Source: Rubrivivax gelatinosus
Lineage (GTDB): Bacteria; Pseudomonadota; Gammaproteobacteria; Burkholderiales; Burkholderiaceae_C
Length of the DNA stretch: 64,000 nt
NCBI RefSeq assembly: GCF_016583785.1
Contig: NZ_NRRU01000002.1
Span: 1-64,000, forward strand
Direction of reading: 5' to 3'
In this document: positions 33,225 to 44,441 of the stretch, in pieces
Numbering within the stretch: position 1 is the stretch's first letter
Layout of the letters: each line of letters starts with the position of its first letter
Program-made: the position numbers and the translations under genes
Notes under the pieces: generated by a model
Databases searched by the model: none
What the model saw: the letters and a program-made list of their open reading frames with translations, nothing else
Told to the model about the DNA's origin: nothing

Positions 33225-34249
33225 GCGCGCTGCCGGCCGACGCTCCGCAGCGCGACCCGCAGGCGCGCCGGCCGCGGGTCTCGGTCGTCGTGCCGACGCA
33301 CGGCCGCCCGGCGCTGCTGCTGCGCTGCCTGCAGGCGCTGACGGCGCAGACGCTGGCGCCGGCCGACTACGAGATCCTCGTCGTGGACGACGAACGCAGC
33401 GACGTCACGCACGCCGCGGTCGAGGCCTTCGCCATCGGCCTGCAGCCCGGCTTGCTGCGTTACCTGCGCGCCGACAGCGGCCACGGGCCGGCGGTGGCAC
33501 GCAACACCGGCTGGCGCGCTGCCGCGGCCGATGTCGTCGCCTTCACCGACGACGACACCATCGCCGACCCGGGCTGGCTCGACGCCGGGCTGTTCGCGAT
33601 GGCGCAAGGGCGCTGGGTGGCGGTCGGCGGCCGTGTCCTCGTGCCGCGGCCCGACGATGCCGACGAGCGCCCCACCGACCACGAGCTGATGACACGCGGC
33701 CTGGAGACGGCCGAGTTCGTCACCGCCAACGCCTTCGTGCGGCGCGCGGCGCTGCAGCTGCTGCAGGGCTTCGACGAGCGCTTCCGCCGCGCCTGGCGCG
33801 AAGACTCGGACCTGCAGTTCCGGCTCGAGGCCGTGGGTGTGGTCGGGCGCTGCGACGCGGCAATCGTGCTGCACCCGGTGCGGCCGGAGCGCTGGGGCGT
33901 GTCGCTGCGCCAGCAGAAGAACGTCTTCTACGACGCCCTGCTCTACCGCAAGCACCCGCGCGCCTACCGCGAACGTGTGCACCCGGTGCCGCCCTGGGAC
34001 TACTTCGCCGTCGTCGCGCTGGTGCTGACGGCGCCGCTGCTGCTGCTGGCCGGCGCGCCGGTGACGGCCGGTGCGGCGCTGCTGATCGCGCTGGCGCTGA
34101 TCGCCGCCTTCGCCTGGCGCCGGCTGCGCACCACCACGCGCCGGCCGGCGCATGTGCTGGAGATGCTGGCGACCTCGGCGCTGATCCCCTTCCTCGCGGT
34201 CTACTGGCGGCTGCGCGGCGCCTGGCACTTCCGCGTCGCCTTCGTGTGA
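33221..34249 (+). CDS. GT2-family glycosyltransferase with C-terminal membrane helices
   Basis: The product is 342 residues. The GT-A domain has RVSVVVPTHGRPALLLRCLQAL, GHGPAVARNTGWRAAAADVVAFTDDDTIADP (DDD metal site) and RRAWREDSDLQFRLE (acceptor/base motif). The last 90 residues include two hydrophobic helices (FAVVALVLTAPLLLLAGAPVTAGAALLIALALIAAFAW), placing it at the inner membrane. GTG start overlaps the previous stop (GTGA), and its own stop overlaps the next GTG. Confidence 0.93.
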   Translation: MSALPADAPQRDPQARRPRVSVVVPTHGRPALLLRCLQALTAQTLAPADYEILVVDDERSDVTHAAVEAFAIGLQPGLLRYLRADSGHGPAVARNTGWRAAAADVVAFTDDDTIADPGWLDAGLFAMAQGRWVAVGGRVLVPRPDDADERPTDHELMTRGLETAEFVTANAFVRRAALQLLQGFDERFRRAWREDSDLQFRLEAVGVVGRCDAAIVLHPVRPERWGVSLRQQKNVFYDALLYRKHPRAYRERVHPVPPWDYFAVVALVLTAPLLLLAGAPVTAGAALLIALALIAAFAWRRLRTTTRRPAHVLEMLATSALIPFLAVYWRLRGAWHFRVAFV

Positions 34250-35292
34250 ACCCGCTGCCGGCGGGCCTGCGCCGTGTCGTCGTGCTGCGCGCGCTGATGC
34301 TCGGCGACCTGCTGTGCGCGACGCCGGCGCTGCGTGCGCTGCGGGCCGGGCTGCCGGGCGCACGCATCGCGCTCGTCGGCCTGCCCTGGGCGCGCGAACT
34401 GGTGCAGCGCCTGGAGAGCCTGGACGAGTTCATCGAGCTGCCCGGCTGGCCCGGCCTGCCCGAAACCGAGACGGCACCGCTGGCCCAGGCGCTCGGTTTC
34501 GTCGCCACGATGCGCCAGCGCCGCTGGGACCTGGCGCTGCAGCTGCATGGCAGCGGCGCCGTCGTCAACCCGCTGCTGGCTTCGTTCGGCGCGCGCCTGA
34601 ACGCCGGTTTCGCGGCGCCGGGCACGCCGCGGCCGGCGGCCGACCGGCGCCGCTTCGTCGCCTGGCCGGAGCACGGCAGCGAGCTCGAGCGCCTGCTGGT
34701 GCTGACCGACGCGCTCGGCCTGCCGCGTCGCGGCACGCAGCTGGACTTCCCGCTCTTCGACGAGGACCGCCGCCGCGCCGCAGCGCTGCTCGGCGAAGGC
34801 CGCTGGGCCCTGGTGCACGCCGGCTCGCAGCTGCCGTCGCGGCGCTGGCCGCCGGAACGTTTTGCCGCCGTCGCCGACGCGCTGGCCGACAGCGGCCTGC
34901 AGGTCGTGTTGACCGGCAGCGCAGCCGAGGCGCCGCTGGTCGCGGCGCTGCGGCAGAAGATGCGGCAACCGGCGCTGGACCTCGCCGGCCGCACCGAGCT
35001 GTGGACGCTGGGCGCGATCGTCGAACGTGCCGCGCTGGTGGTCTGCAACGACACCGGCATCTCGCACATCGCGGCGGCGCTGGGCACGCCCAGCGTCGTC
35101 GTCGCCAGCGGCAGCGACGTCGCGCGCTGGGCGCCGCGCGACGCCAGCCGCCACCGCGTGCTCTGGCATCCGGTGCCCTGCCGGCCCTGCGCCCACCCCG
35201 TCTGCCCGACCGAACACGAATGCGCCGCCGGCGTCGAGGCTGCCGCGGTGCGCGCCGCGGCGCTGGCGGCGCTGGAGACCGACCATGCCTGA
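34246..35292 (+). CDS. GT9-family glycosyltransferase (heptosyltransferase-like)
   Basis: The 348-residue GT-B enzyme has RRVVVLRALMLGDLLCATPALRALRAGLPGARIALVG at the N-terminus, GRWALVHAGSQLPSRRWPPERFAAVADALADSG in the linker region, and LVVCNDTGISHIAAALGTPSVVVASGSD as donor site. The C-terminus carries four cysteines (PCRPCAHPVCPTEHEC) that may bind zinc. It is an intact relative of the frameshifted gene at 30260. GTG start within GTGA. Heptose transfer from ADP-heptose is the family activity. Confidence 0.92.
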   Translation: MNPLPAGLRRVVVLRALMLGDLLCATPALRALRAGLPGARIALVGLPWARELVQRLESLDEFIELPGWPGLPETETAPLAQALGFVATMRQRRWDLALQLHGSGAVVNPLLASFGARLNAGFAAPGTPRPAADRRRFVAWPEHGSELERLLVLTDALGLPRRGTQLDFPLFDEDRRRAAALLGEGRWALVHAGSQLPSRRWPPERFAAVADALADSGLQVVLTGSAAEAPLVAALRQKMRQPALDLAGRTELWTLGAIVERAALVVCNDTGISHIAAALGTPSVVVASGSDVARWAPRDASRHRVLWHPVPCRPCAHPVCPTEHECAAGVEAAAVRAAALAALETDHA

Positions 35293-36247
35293 GTTCCGCC
35301 CCCGGCGCCGCCTGCGCATCCTCACCTGGCACGTGCACGGCAACTACCTCTACAACCTGACCCAGGTGCCGCACGACTTCTGGCTCGTCACCGACGAGCA
35401 GCGCAGCCCCCATCACGGCGGGCGCTGCGGCGTGCTGCCCTGGGGCGACAACGTGCACGAGGCGCCGGTCGAGCGCCTGCGCGAGATGGACTTCGACGTG
35501 CTGCTGTTCCAGTCGCGCCAGGCCTGGGAGCAGGAGCAGCACCAGGTGCTAAGCGCGGCGCAGCGCGCGCTGCCGCGCATCGTGCTCGAGCACGACCCGC
35601 CGCAGCTGAGCCCCACCGACACGCCGCACTGGTGCACCGACCCCGGCGCGCTGCTGGTCCACGTGACGCCGTACAACGCGCTGATGTGGGACAACGGCGC
35701 GGTGCCGGTGCGCGTCATCGAACACGGCGTCAAGCCGCTGGCCGAACCGCCCTGGACCGGCGCCGACCTGCGCGGCCTGGTCGTCGTCAACAACCTGCGG
35801 CTGCGCGGGCGCCGCCTCGGCCTGGACGTCTACCAGACGATGGCTGAACGCGTGCCGCTGCGCCTGGTCGGCATGGACAGCGCGTCGGTCGGCGGCGACG
35901 GCGAGCTCTCGCAGCTGGAGCTGCCGGCGGCGCTGGCGGCGCACCGATTCTTCTTCCACCCGATCCGCCACACCAGCCTGGGCCTGGCGGCGATCGAGGC
36001 GATGATGGCCGGCCTGCCGGTGGTCGGCCTGGCGACGACCGAACTCGTGACCGTGATCGACAGCGGCCGCAACGGCTTCATCGACACCCGGCCCGAGCGC
36101 CTGGAGCAGGCGATGCAGGCGCTGCGCGCCGACCGCGGCCTGGCGGCCGAATGGGGCGCGGCCGGCCAGCGCGACGCGCGCGAGCGTTTCGGCATCGCCC
36201 GCTTCGTAGCCGACTGGCTGCGGCTGCTGGCCGAAGCGACCGCCTGA
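35285..36247 (+). CDS. glycosyltransferase family 1/4-like protein
   Basis: The 320-residue GT-B-like protein has RILTWHVHGNYLYNLTQVPHDFWLV at the start and FFFHPIRHTSLGLAAIEAMMAGLPVVGLATTELVTVIDSGRNGFID with the E-x7-E-like donor-binding motif. The acceptor domain is short. It starts inside the preceding gene (8-base overlap). The stop TGA lies directly against the convergent pectin-acetylesterase-like gene's stop in the palindrome TGATCA, with no intergenic space. Sugar specificity unknown. Confidence 0.85.
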   Translation: MPEFRPRRRLRILTWHVHGNYLYNLTQVPHDFWLVTDEQRSPHHGGRCGVLPWGDNVHEAPVERLREMDFDVLLFQSRQAWEQEQHQVLSAAQRALPRIVLEHDPPQLSPTDTPHWCTDPGALLVHVTPYNALMWDNGAVPVRVIEHGVKPLAEPPWTGADLRGLVVVNNLRLRGRRLGLDVYQTMAERVPLRLVGMDSASVGGDGELSQLELPAALAAHRFFFHPIRHTSLGLAAIEAMMAGLPVVGLATTELVTVIDSGRNGFIDTRPERLEQAMQALRADRGLAAEWGAAGQRDARERFGIARFVADWLRLLAEATA

Positions 36248-37417
36248 TCAGCGGCAGGGCAAGGGCTGCAGGCAGTCGCGGCAGGCGCGGTTCTGCCAGC
36301 GCGGGCTCTCGGCACGCGGCGCGAGCTGCGCCTGCAGCCAGCCGGTGAAGGCCTGGCCGCCGGCACGTGCGCTGTAGAAACCGTCGTCGCGCAGCAGCGT
36401 GTGATAGCTGCCGGCGGCGATGAAATGGCGGTAGTTCGGCAGCGTGCGGTCGGACGCGAGCTGTGCCGTCATCTGCCCGTTCCAGTCGAGCGCGACGTTG
36501 GGGCATTCGCCGCCGGGGCCGTAGTACTGCTCCATCAGGCCGTAGAAGCCGACCTGCACCTGGTCGAGCACGGTCGTGAACTGCGCCAGCCGGGCCTGCG
36601 GCAGGCCGGCGGCGGCACGATGCATCATCTGCGAGCCGGGCATGGTCTCGGGCGCGCCGAAGATCCAGGGCGCGAGCTGCGGGTTCCAGCCGGCGCGGCC
36701 CGGGTTGCCGAAGTCGAAACCGGGTGTCGTCACGCCCTGGCTGGAGTCGGCGAGCACGGCCAGCCGCGCCTCCGGGTAGGCCTTTGCGACCCAGGGCGAG
36801 TTGGCGGTGGCGCCGTAGCCGCCGGCGCTGGAGCCGGCGACCAGCACCTGGCTCGGCGCCGGCACATGCTGGCGTGCCCACTCGAGCACGACCATGAAGT
36901 TGTCGAAGCCGCGGTGCTCGATCGGGAAGGTCGACGGCAGCGGATACACCGGATGGCCGGCATTGGCGTAGCTGCGCGTCGCCGAGCCGGTGTGGATGTC
37001 GCCGGTGCAGTACGGGATGTAGACCTGGGTCCAGTCGTGCACCGGATTGGACGGGTCGTCGGCCCGGAACAGGCCGCCCAGGTCTTTCGGGCCGGGCTCG
37101 GCCGGTGCCTGGGGCACGAAGAACTGTGGCACGCCTTCGGGCAGGCCGTCGGCGGCCGGGTAGGTGCAGGTGAGGTCGTCCCAGCAGGCGCCGCCGCCCT
37201 CGAAGAAGACGACAAGTTTGTCGCTGCGGCCGGCACGGGTCCAGAAGCGGAAGGTGGCGTCGGTGCCGGGATAGCCCGAACAGGTCGCGGCGTGGCTGCG
37301 GCCGTCCAGCCCGGTGACGGGCGGCGGTGCGTCGATGCGCTGCCAGTCGGCGGCGCCGGCCTGGGCCGCAGCCAGTGTCAGCGCGCCCGCCAGCGTCAGC
37401 ATCCCGGTTCGATTCAT
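36248..37417 (-). CDS. secreted pectinacetylesterase-family serine hydrolase
   Basis: The 389-residue protein has a signal peptide (MLTLAGALTLAAAQAGAA). The PAE-family fold shows KLVVFFEGGGACWDDLTC (oxyanion region), WTQVYIPYCTGDIHTG, and VLVAGSSAGGYGA (nucleophile Ser in GxSxG), with RHFIAAGSYHTLL near the C-terminus providing His. Plant members deacetylate pectin; bacterial ones are poorly studied, and removal of acetyl groups from the cluster's own glycan is a plausible guess. AGGAGG precedes the ATG. Confidence 0.9.
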   Translation of the reverse strand: MNRTGMLTLAGALTLAAAQAGAADWQRIDAPPPVTGLDGRSHAATCSGYPGTDATFRFWTRAGRSDKLVVFFEGGGACWDDLTCTYPAADGLPEGVPQFFVPQAPAEPGPKDLGGLFRADDPSNPVHDWTQVYIPYCTGDIHTGSATRSYANAGHPVYPLPSTFPIEHRGFDNFMVVLEWARQHVPAPSQVLVAGSSAGGYGATANSPWVAKAYPEARLAVLADSSQGVTTPGFDFGNPGRAGWNPQLAPWIFGAPETMPGSQMMHRAAAGLPQARLAQFTTVLDQVQVGFYGLMEQYYGPGGECPNVALDWNGQMTAQLASDRTLPNYRHFIAAGSYHTLLRDDGFYSARAGGQAFTGWLQAQLAPRAESPRWQNRACRDCLQPLPCR

Positions 37418-37538
37418 GGGGCTCCTCCTGATGTAGGCCGGGTCGTTCCGGCCGGCCGACTCTAGGGAGACTCCGGCGCGCGGCGTCCTGCGCAGCTAGG
37501 GATGGTGTTCGGTGCCAGCTGGAGGCAATTCGACGGCG

Positions 37539-37552
37539 GGAACGCCATTTGC
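37539..37552 (+). promoter_or_regulatory. sigma-54-type promoter
   Basis: GGAACGCCATTTGC; the predicted transcription start near 37564 nearly coincides with ATG 37566, so either the message is almost leaderless or translation begins at a later Met (for example 37623). Confidence 0.55.
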
Positions 37553-37565
37553 CGACAGCGCCGCC

Positions 37566-38762
37566 ATGCAGACACTCGCATCGACCGACCGGCGTGGCCG
37601 CCCGCATCTGCTGGATGCGTCGATGTTCCGCACCGCCGAGGGCGGCGGCGGCGTGCACCGGGTGCTCGGCGCCAAACGCGAAGGCCTGCTGGAACGCGGC
37701 TGGCGCCACAGCGTGCTCGCGCCCGGCGCCACCGGCGCGGACGAGATCGACTGCGGCGGCGTGCCGATCCCCGCCTCCGGCGGCTACCGCTTCGTGCTGC
37801 GCCGCCGGCACGCGGCTCGCCTGATCGAGGCCGCCGAACCCGACATCGTCGAAGCCGCCGACCCGTATGTGCTCGGCTGGGCCGTGCTCGACGCCACCGC
37901 GCGGCTGAACGTGCCCTCGGTGGCGTTCTGCCACAGCGACCTGCCGACGCTGATGGCGCGTCTGGTCGGCGGCCCGGCGGCGACGGCACGTGGGCGCTGG
38001 GCCGAAAGCCATGCGGCCCATTACCTCTGCCGGCTCTACAGCCGTTTCGACCTCGTGCTCGCGCCCAGCCGCGCGATGACGCAGCGATTGCACGCGCTCG
38101 GCATCAGCCACGCCCAGCACCAGCCGCTGGGCGTCGACTGCGCGGCCTTCACGCCCGCGGCCAACTCGCCGCGCTGGCGCGAGCGGCTCGCGGCCGGGCT
38201 CGGGCTGGCGCCGGCGACGCGGCTGCTGGTCTACACCGGGCGTTTTGCGCCGGAGAAGAACCTCGACCTGCTGGCCGACGCCGTGCGCAGGCTCGGCCCC
38301 GGCCACGCGCTGGTCGCGATGGGCTCCGGGCCGCGCCCGCCGCAAGGCGCTCATGTGCGCCTGCTGCCGGCGAGCAGCGACACGCGCCGCATCGCCCGGC
38401 TGCTGGCCAGTGCCGATGCCTTCGTGCACGCCGGCGACCAGGAGACCTTCGGCCTGTCGGCGCTGGAGGCCATGGCCTGCGGCACGCCGGTCGTCGTGCA
38501 CGCCGCCGGCGGACTCGGTGAACTGGCCACCGGCGTCGGGCTGACGGTGCCCTCGCTGCGTGTCGAGGTCTGGGCCGAGGCCTTGCGTGCGGCGCTGGAC
38601 CACGGCGCCTCGCCGCTGGCCTGGGCCGGCATGGCGCGCGCTCGGGCGCACGACTGGAGCCTGGTGCTGGAACAGCTGACGGCGCGCTACCGGCTCGCGA
38701 TCCGCGAGCACCAGCGCGCACGCGGCCACGGCGTCCTGTTCGCACCGCCGCAACCCTCGTGA
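37566..38762 (+). CDS. glycosyltransferase family 4 protein
   Basis: The 398-residue GT-B protein has HLLDASMFRTAEGGGGVHRVLGAKREGLLERGWRHSVLAP at the acceptor side, VAFCHSDLPTLM, then LLVYTGRFAPEKNLDLLADAVRRLG and ADAFVHAGDQETFGLSALEAMACGTPVVVHAAGG (E-x7-E). The ATG is uncertain because of the promoter position. Its stop overlaps the GTG of the deacetylase-like gene. Sugar specificity unknown. Confidence 0.9.
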   Translation: MQTLASTDRRGRPHLLDASMFRTAEGGGGVHRVLGAKREGLLERGWRHSVLAPGATGADEIDCGGVPIPASGGYRFVLRRRHAARLIEAAEPDIVEAADPYVLGWAVLDATARLNVPSVAFCHSDLPTLMARLVGGPAATARGRWAESHAAHYLCRLYSRFDLVLAPSRAMTQRLHALGISHAQHQPLGVDCAAFTPAANSPRWRERLAAGLGLAPATRLLVYTGRFAPEKNLDLLADAVRRLGPGHALVAMGSGPRPPQGAHVRLLPASSDTRRIARLLASADAFVHAGDQETFGLSALEAMACGTPVVVHAAGGLGELATGVGLTVPSLRVEVWAEALRAALDHGASPLAWAGMARARAHDWSLVLEQLTARYRLAIREHQRARGHGVLFAPPQPS

Positions 38763-39556
38763 CTGCCGCCGCCGCGCCCAGGCGCCACGTCGCGGTGGTG
38801 CTGCACGACGTCGCACCGTCGCGCTGGGCCGGCTGCACCCGCGTCATCGCCCAGTGCCAGCAGGTGGCGCGCCATGCCGGCGTCGCGCTGCCGCTGACGC
38901 TGCTGGTCGTGCCCGAGATGCACGGCGAGGCGGCATCGCCGGAATTCCTGCGCTGGCTGCGGCGCCAGGTTCAGCTCGGCCACGAACTGGCGCTGCACGG
39001 CTACAGCCACCACGACGACGGGCCGCGGCCGAACAGCCTGGCCGAACACCTGCTGCGACGCTGGTACACCGACAACGAAGGCGAGTTCGCCGCGCTCGCA
39101 CACGAAGCCGCCGCCGAACGCCTGAGCGCCGGCCTGGCCTGGGCCGAGCGCCACGGGCTGCCGATCGCCGGCTTCGTCGCCCCGGCCTGGCTGATGAGCC
39201 CCGGCGCCTGGGCCGCCGTGCGCGCCGCCCCCTTCGACTACACCTGCACGCTGGCCGGCGTGCACGCGCTGCCGGGCGGCGAGGCGCTGCACGCGCGCAG
39301 CTTCGTCTTCAGCACGCGTGCCGCCTGGCGCCGCCAGGCCTCGCTGCTGTGGAACCGCACGCTGGGCCTGGTGCAGTACCGCGCCCCGCTGCAGCGTTTC
39401 GAGTTGCATCCGAGCGACTGCGACCAGGCCTCGGTGAGCCGCTGCTGGTCGACGCTGCTGGAACGCGCGCTGCGACAGCGCGAACCGCTGAAGATGGCCG
39501 AGGCCGCGGCACTGGCGCGCCGCACCGGCACGCCGCCTGCCCGGGCGGCGGCATGA
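38759..39556 (+). CDS. DUF2334 polysaccharide-deacetylase-like protein
   Basis: The 265-residue protein belongs to the DUF2334/NodB-like superfamily: VAVVLHDVAPSRWAGCTRVIAQ opens the barrel, VQLGHELALHGYSHHDDG has the HGYxHH metal site, and LPIAGFVAPAWLMSPGAW is the conserved second block. It probably N- or O-deacetylates a sugar residue. GTG start in GTGA coupling, ATGA to the next gene. No signal peptide, so action on a cytoplasmic lipid-linked intermediate is likely. Confidence 0.88.
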   Translation: MTAAAAPRRHVAVVLHDVAPSRWAGCTRVIAQCQQVARHAGVALPLTLLVVPEMHGEAASPEFLRWLRRQVQLGHELALHGYSHHDDGPRPNSLAEHLLRRWYTDNEGEFAALAHEAAAERLSAGLAWAERHGLPIAGFVAPAWLMSPGAWAAVRAAPFDYTCTLAGVHALPGGEALHARSFVFSTRAAWRRQASLLWNRTLGLVQYRAPLQRFELHPSDCDQASVSRCWSTLLERALRQREPLKMAEAAALARRTGTPPARAAA

Positions 39557-40529
39557 AAAACCCGCCGCCCTCCACCGCCCACGCGGTCCTCGTCACCGGC
39601 GCCGCCGGTTTCGTCGGCAGCCACCTGTGCGAGCGCCTGCTCGAACGCGGCTGCCGCGTGCTCGCGCTCGACAACCTGTCCTCAGGCGACGCCCGTCACC
39701 TGGAGCCGTTGCAGCGCCATCCGGCGTTCCGCTTCCTGCACCACGACATCACCGAGCCGCTGCCCGCCGAGGCGCACGCGGTCGAGCGCATCTTCAACCT
39801 CGCCTGCCCGGCCAGCCCGGCCTATTACCGGCGCCACCCGGTGGCCACCGTGCTGTCGAGCGCGGTCGGCGCCTGGCGGCTGCTGGAGCTGGCGCAGCTG
39901 AACGGCGCCCGCCTGCTGCACGTCTCGACGAGCGAGGTCTACGGCGACCCGCAGGTGCACCCGCAGCCCGAGCACTACTGGGGCCACGTGAACCCGATCG
40001 GCGAACGCTCGTGCTACGACGAAGGCAAACGCTGCGCCGAGGCGATGTGCATGGCCTACGCGCGCGAGCGCGGCGTCGTCGTGCGCCTGGCGCGGCTGTT
40101 CAACTGCTACGGCCCGCGGCTGCGCCCGGGCGACGGCCGCGTCGTCAGCAACTTCGTCGTGCAGGCGCTCGCCGGACGGCCGCTGACGGTCTACGGCGAC
40201 GGCCGCCAGACGCGCAGCTTCTGCTACGTCGACGACACCGTCGCCGGGCTGCTGGCGCTGATGGACGGCGAGACCGTCGGCCCGATCAACCTCGGCAACC
40301 CCGAGGAGCACACGATGCTGGAGCTGGCCCGGCGCGTGCTGCGCCTGACGTCCAGCCGCTCAGCGCTGGAGTTCCACCCGCTGCCGGCCGACGACCCGGT
40401 GCGGCGCAAGCCCGACATCGCCGCGGCCCAGGCCGCGCTGGGCTGGGCGCCGCGCATCGCGCTGGACGACGGGCTGGCGCGCACCATCGGCTACTTCGCC
40501 GCGCTCGCGGCGCCGGCGCAGCTTCAGGC

Positions 40530-41945
<1,416 letters not shown>

Positions 41946-42197
41946 GGTGTGTCGGGCGCCTCGTGAGCGCCATGGCGAGTTTGCGGTCGAACGATCATCG
42001 GCGACGCCGCCCCCGCTTCCGGGAGCGGGTACGACGGTCTTGTATCGATCTGTGTCCTGCTCGGGGTGGCGCCCGCCGCGCCCGATGCCATCGCGGACCC
42101 CGATTCAACGCCCACGGCCGCGGCGGCGCAAGCACAGCCGGGCCGACGATAGGCGCTTTGTTTCAGAGGGTGATGCGACAAGCGAAAACGTGATCGC
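41946..42197. other. intergenic region upstream of the activator gene
   Basis: The 252 bases hold no convincing ORF and no GG-N10-GC element with TTGC in the direction of the activator gene, so that gene is probably not sigma-54-dependent. I see no clear terminator for the leftward GH-GT gene that ends upstream... its transcript may run into the activator gene on the same strand. Confidence 0.4.
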
Positions 42198-44399
42198 TCA
42201 GCGCAGCAGTGCGCGCAGGTGCTGTTGCAGCCGGTCGAGCGCCGGTGCCCACGACCGCTGTTCCAGCAGCGGTTGCAGCCGCGCCTGCCGCTCCAGACGC
42301 GCCGCAAGCGGCTCGGCCAGCGCGGCGTCGCCAGCGCACGCGAGCCCGGCGACATCGGCTGCGAGCAGCAGGCCGGGTAGCACGCCCGGTGCCGGGTCGC
42401 CGAGCGCGACGACGGCCAGCCCGGTCGCGAGTGCACTCCAGGCCTCGACGCCGGGCGCTCGCGCGTCCACCGGCGTCGGCAGCAGCAAGCAGGCCGAACG
42501 CGCGGCCAGCTCCGGCAGCAGCCGGGCCGGCGCGAAGCCGATCGGGTGCAAGTTGGGCGCTGGCGGCATCGCGCCCGGCCCCGCGCCGGCAGCGAGCACG
42601 AAGCTCCAGTTCGGCCGCCGCGCCGCGAGTTCGCACACGAGCGCGAGCGCCGCGGCATCGGGTATCGCGCCGCACAGCACGCGCGGCGCGGGGATCCCGG
42701 CCAGCAGATGCCCGGCTTCGTAGCCGTCCCAGCCGCCGTCGCTGACGCGAGCCCCAGCGGCCGGGTCGACACCGTCGGGCAGCACGAAGTCGGTCGCGGC
42801 AGGCCCCGGCCGGTCGCGCACGACCCAATCGGCGGCGGCCAGCGCGTCGGCATCGGCCCCGGCGCAGCCGGCGTCGACGACGATTGCAGCCGGTTCCAGC
42901 GCACGCGCCAGCGCCAGCACGCCGGGCCGGGCGAGCCAGGCCAGCGGCTGCGGCCAGCCCTCGTGCTGCCAGGCCTGCTGCAGCAATGCCTCGAGCGCCT
43001 GCTGCTCCTGCGCCGCGCCGAGGCCGGGCGGCAGCTGCGGCACCAGCGACAGCAGCGCCGGTCCGCGGCTGATGCGGTCCAGCCGCGGTTCGTCGCCGGG
43101 CTGCGTCGGTTCGACGACCACCACGCGCCAGCGCCCGGCCAGGCGCGTGGCGATCTCGCGCGTGCGCTGCGGCAGGGGTTCCCAGGGTTCGGGCGCGAAC
43201 ACCAGCAGCAGCGGCGCGGCCGGCGCCGGCGGCTCGGGCAGCGCCTGCTGCCAGGCGGCCAGTGCGGCGGCGTAGACGGGCTCGAGCACCCGCCGCCGCG
43301 GCCGGCCGGGCGGCACGTGCCACAGACCGCTGCGGTGCCAGACGGCGGGCTCGTGCCAGTCGGGACGGTCCAGCAACGGATACAGGCACAGGCCCTGCAC
43401 CGGCACCCCCGCGGCACGGGCGCGCCGCACTTCGTCGGCGACCTCGTCCAGCCACGCGGCGCGGCCGGCGCCGACGTGGCCGGTCTCGGCCAGCACCAGC
43501 GGCCGCCGGTAGCGCTGCCAGGCCTCGGCGAGCAGGCGCGACAGCGGCATGCGGCGCGCGTCGTGCAGGTGCCAGGCCAGGCGCTGCTCGGTCAGCGCCT
43601 CCCACTGGCTGGCGTGGTAGTGGTTCAGGCCGATCAGGTCGAGCGCACCCTCATGGCCGCCGAGTTCGGGCTCGGCGCGGCCGCTGAGCAGGTCGCAGGT
43701 CTGCCACTGCCAGCTGCGGATCTGTTCGGCCAGCGGCGCCAGCTCCGGCTGGCCACTCGGCGCGACCACGTGCACGATGGGCTCGACGTGCAGGAAGCGG
43801 CAGCGCGGCTCGGCCTCGCGCATCGCCGCCATCGCCGCCAGCGCGGCGCGCACCAGGCGGCGCTTGACGGCGTAGCCGCTGATGCGCGAACCCTCGTCGG
43901 CCGTGTCCGGCCCATCGTCGGGCGCATGAAGCAGCCCGCGCTGCGACGCCGCCCAGGCCAGGAAGCCGATCTCGTTGACCGGCGTGAACAGCGGCGGCTG
44001 CAAGCTGGCGCGTCCGACCGTTCGCGCGACCTCGGCGGCGAAGGCCGCGAAACGCGGGATGAGCCGGTCGTCGTGCAGGCACAGGTCGGGCGGGATGCCG
44101 TAGTGCCACAGCGTCCACGCGACCTGCAGCCCGGCGCTGTCGGCGCTGCGCGCGATGCGCCCGGCACGCGTCAGGTCCCAGCGGCCGGGCGCGGTTTCGG
44201 CCAGGCGCCAGCCTATGCTCTCGCGGACCCAGGTGAGGCCGGCGGCGCGCGCCCGCAGATGGTCGCCTTCGAGGCAGTCGACATGGCCCTGCCAGGCGGC
44301 GAGGTCGAGGCGGTCGCCGCGTGCGTTGACGTGGTCGGCACCTTCGAAGCCGCCGCCCCAGAAGCCGGCGAGCGCGGCCTCGTCCGCGGCCGGCGTCAT
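42198..44399 (-). CDS. fusion of a clan GH-A glycoside-hydrolase-like domain and a GT-B-like domain
   Basis: The product is 733 residues. Residues about 10-385 are a TIM-barrel hydrolase-like domain: GLTWVRESIGWRLAETAPG, acid/base Glu in FTPVNEIGFLAW, ALDLIGLNHYHASQWEAL, and nucleophile Glu in PLVLAETGHVGAG. Residues about 395-733 look like a glycosyltransferase GT-B half: LLLVFAPEPWEPLPQRTREIATRLAGRWRVVVVEP, NWSFVLAAGAGPG, and LLPTPVDARAPGVEAWSALATGLAVVALGD. Both Glu residues expected for retaining GH-A enzymes are present. The start may be ATG 44399 or GTG 44414. Downstream of a small gene with a sigma-54-type promoter. Confidence 0.8.
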   Translation of the reverse strand: MTPAADEAALAGFWGGGFEGADHVNARGDRLDLAAWQGHVDCLEGDHLRARAAGLTWVRESIGWRLAETAPGRWDLTRAGRIARSADSAGLQVAWTLWHYGIPPDLCLHDDRLIPRFAAFAAEVARTVGRASLQPPLFTPVNEIGFLAWAASQRGLLHAPDDGPDTADEGSRISGYAVKRRLVRAALAAMAAMREAEPRCRFLHVEPIVHVVAPSGQPELAPLAEQIRSWQWQTCDLLSGRAEPELGGHEGALDLIGLNHYHASQWEALTEQRLAWHLHDARRMPLSRLLAEAWQRYRRPLVLAETGHVGAGRAAWLDEVADEVRRARAAGVPVQGLCLYPLLDRPDWHEPAVWHRSGLWHVPPGRPRRRVLEPVYAAALAAWQQALPEPPAPAAPLLLVFAPEPWEPLPQRTREIATRLAGRWRVVVVEPTQPGDEPRLDRISRGPALLSLVPQLPPGLGAAQEQQALEALLQQAWQHEGWPQPLAWLARPGVLALARALEPAAIVVDAGCAGADADALAAADWVVRDRPGPAATDFVLPDGVDPAAGARVSDGGWDGYEAGHLLAGIPAPRVLCGAIPDAAALALVCELAARRPNWSFVLAAGAGPGAMPPAPNLHPIGFAPARLLPELAARSACLLLPTPVDARAPGVEAWSALATGLAVVALGDPAPGVLPGLLLAADVAGLACAGDAALAEPLAARLERQARLQPLLEQRSWAPALDRLQQHLRALLR

Positions 44400-44441
44400 C
44401 GACGCCGCGGGCACGGCGCCGGCACGCCGCGCCTCACACGC

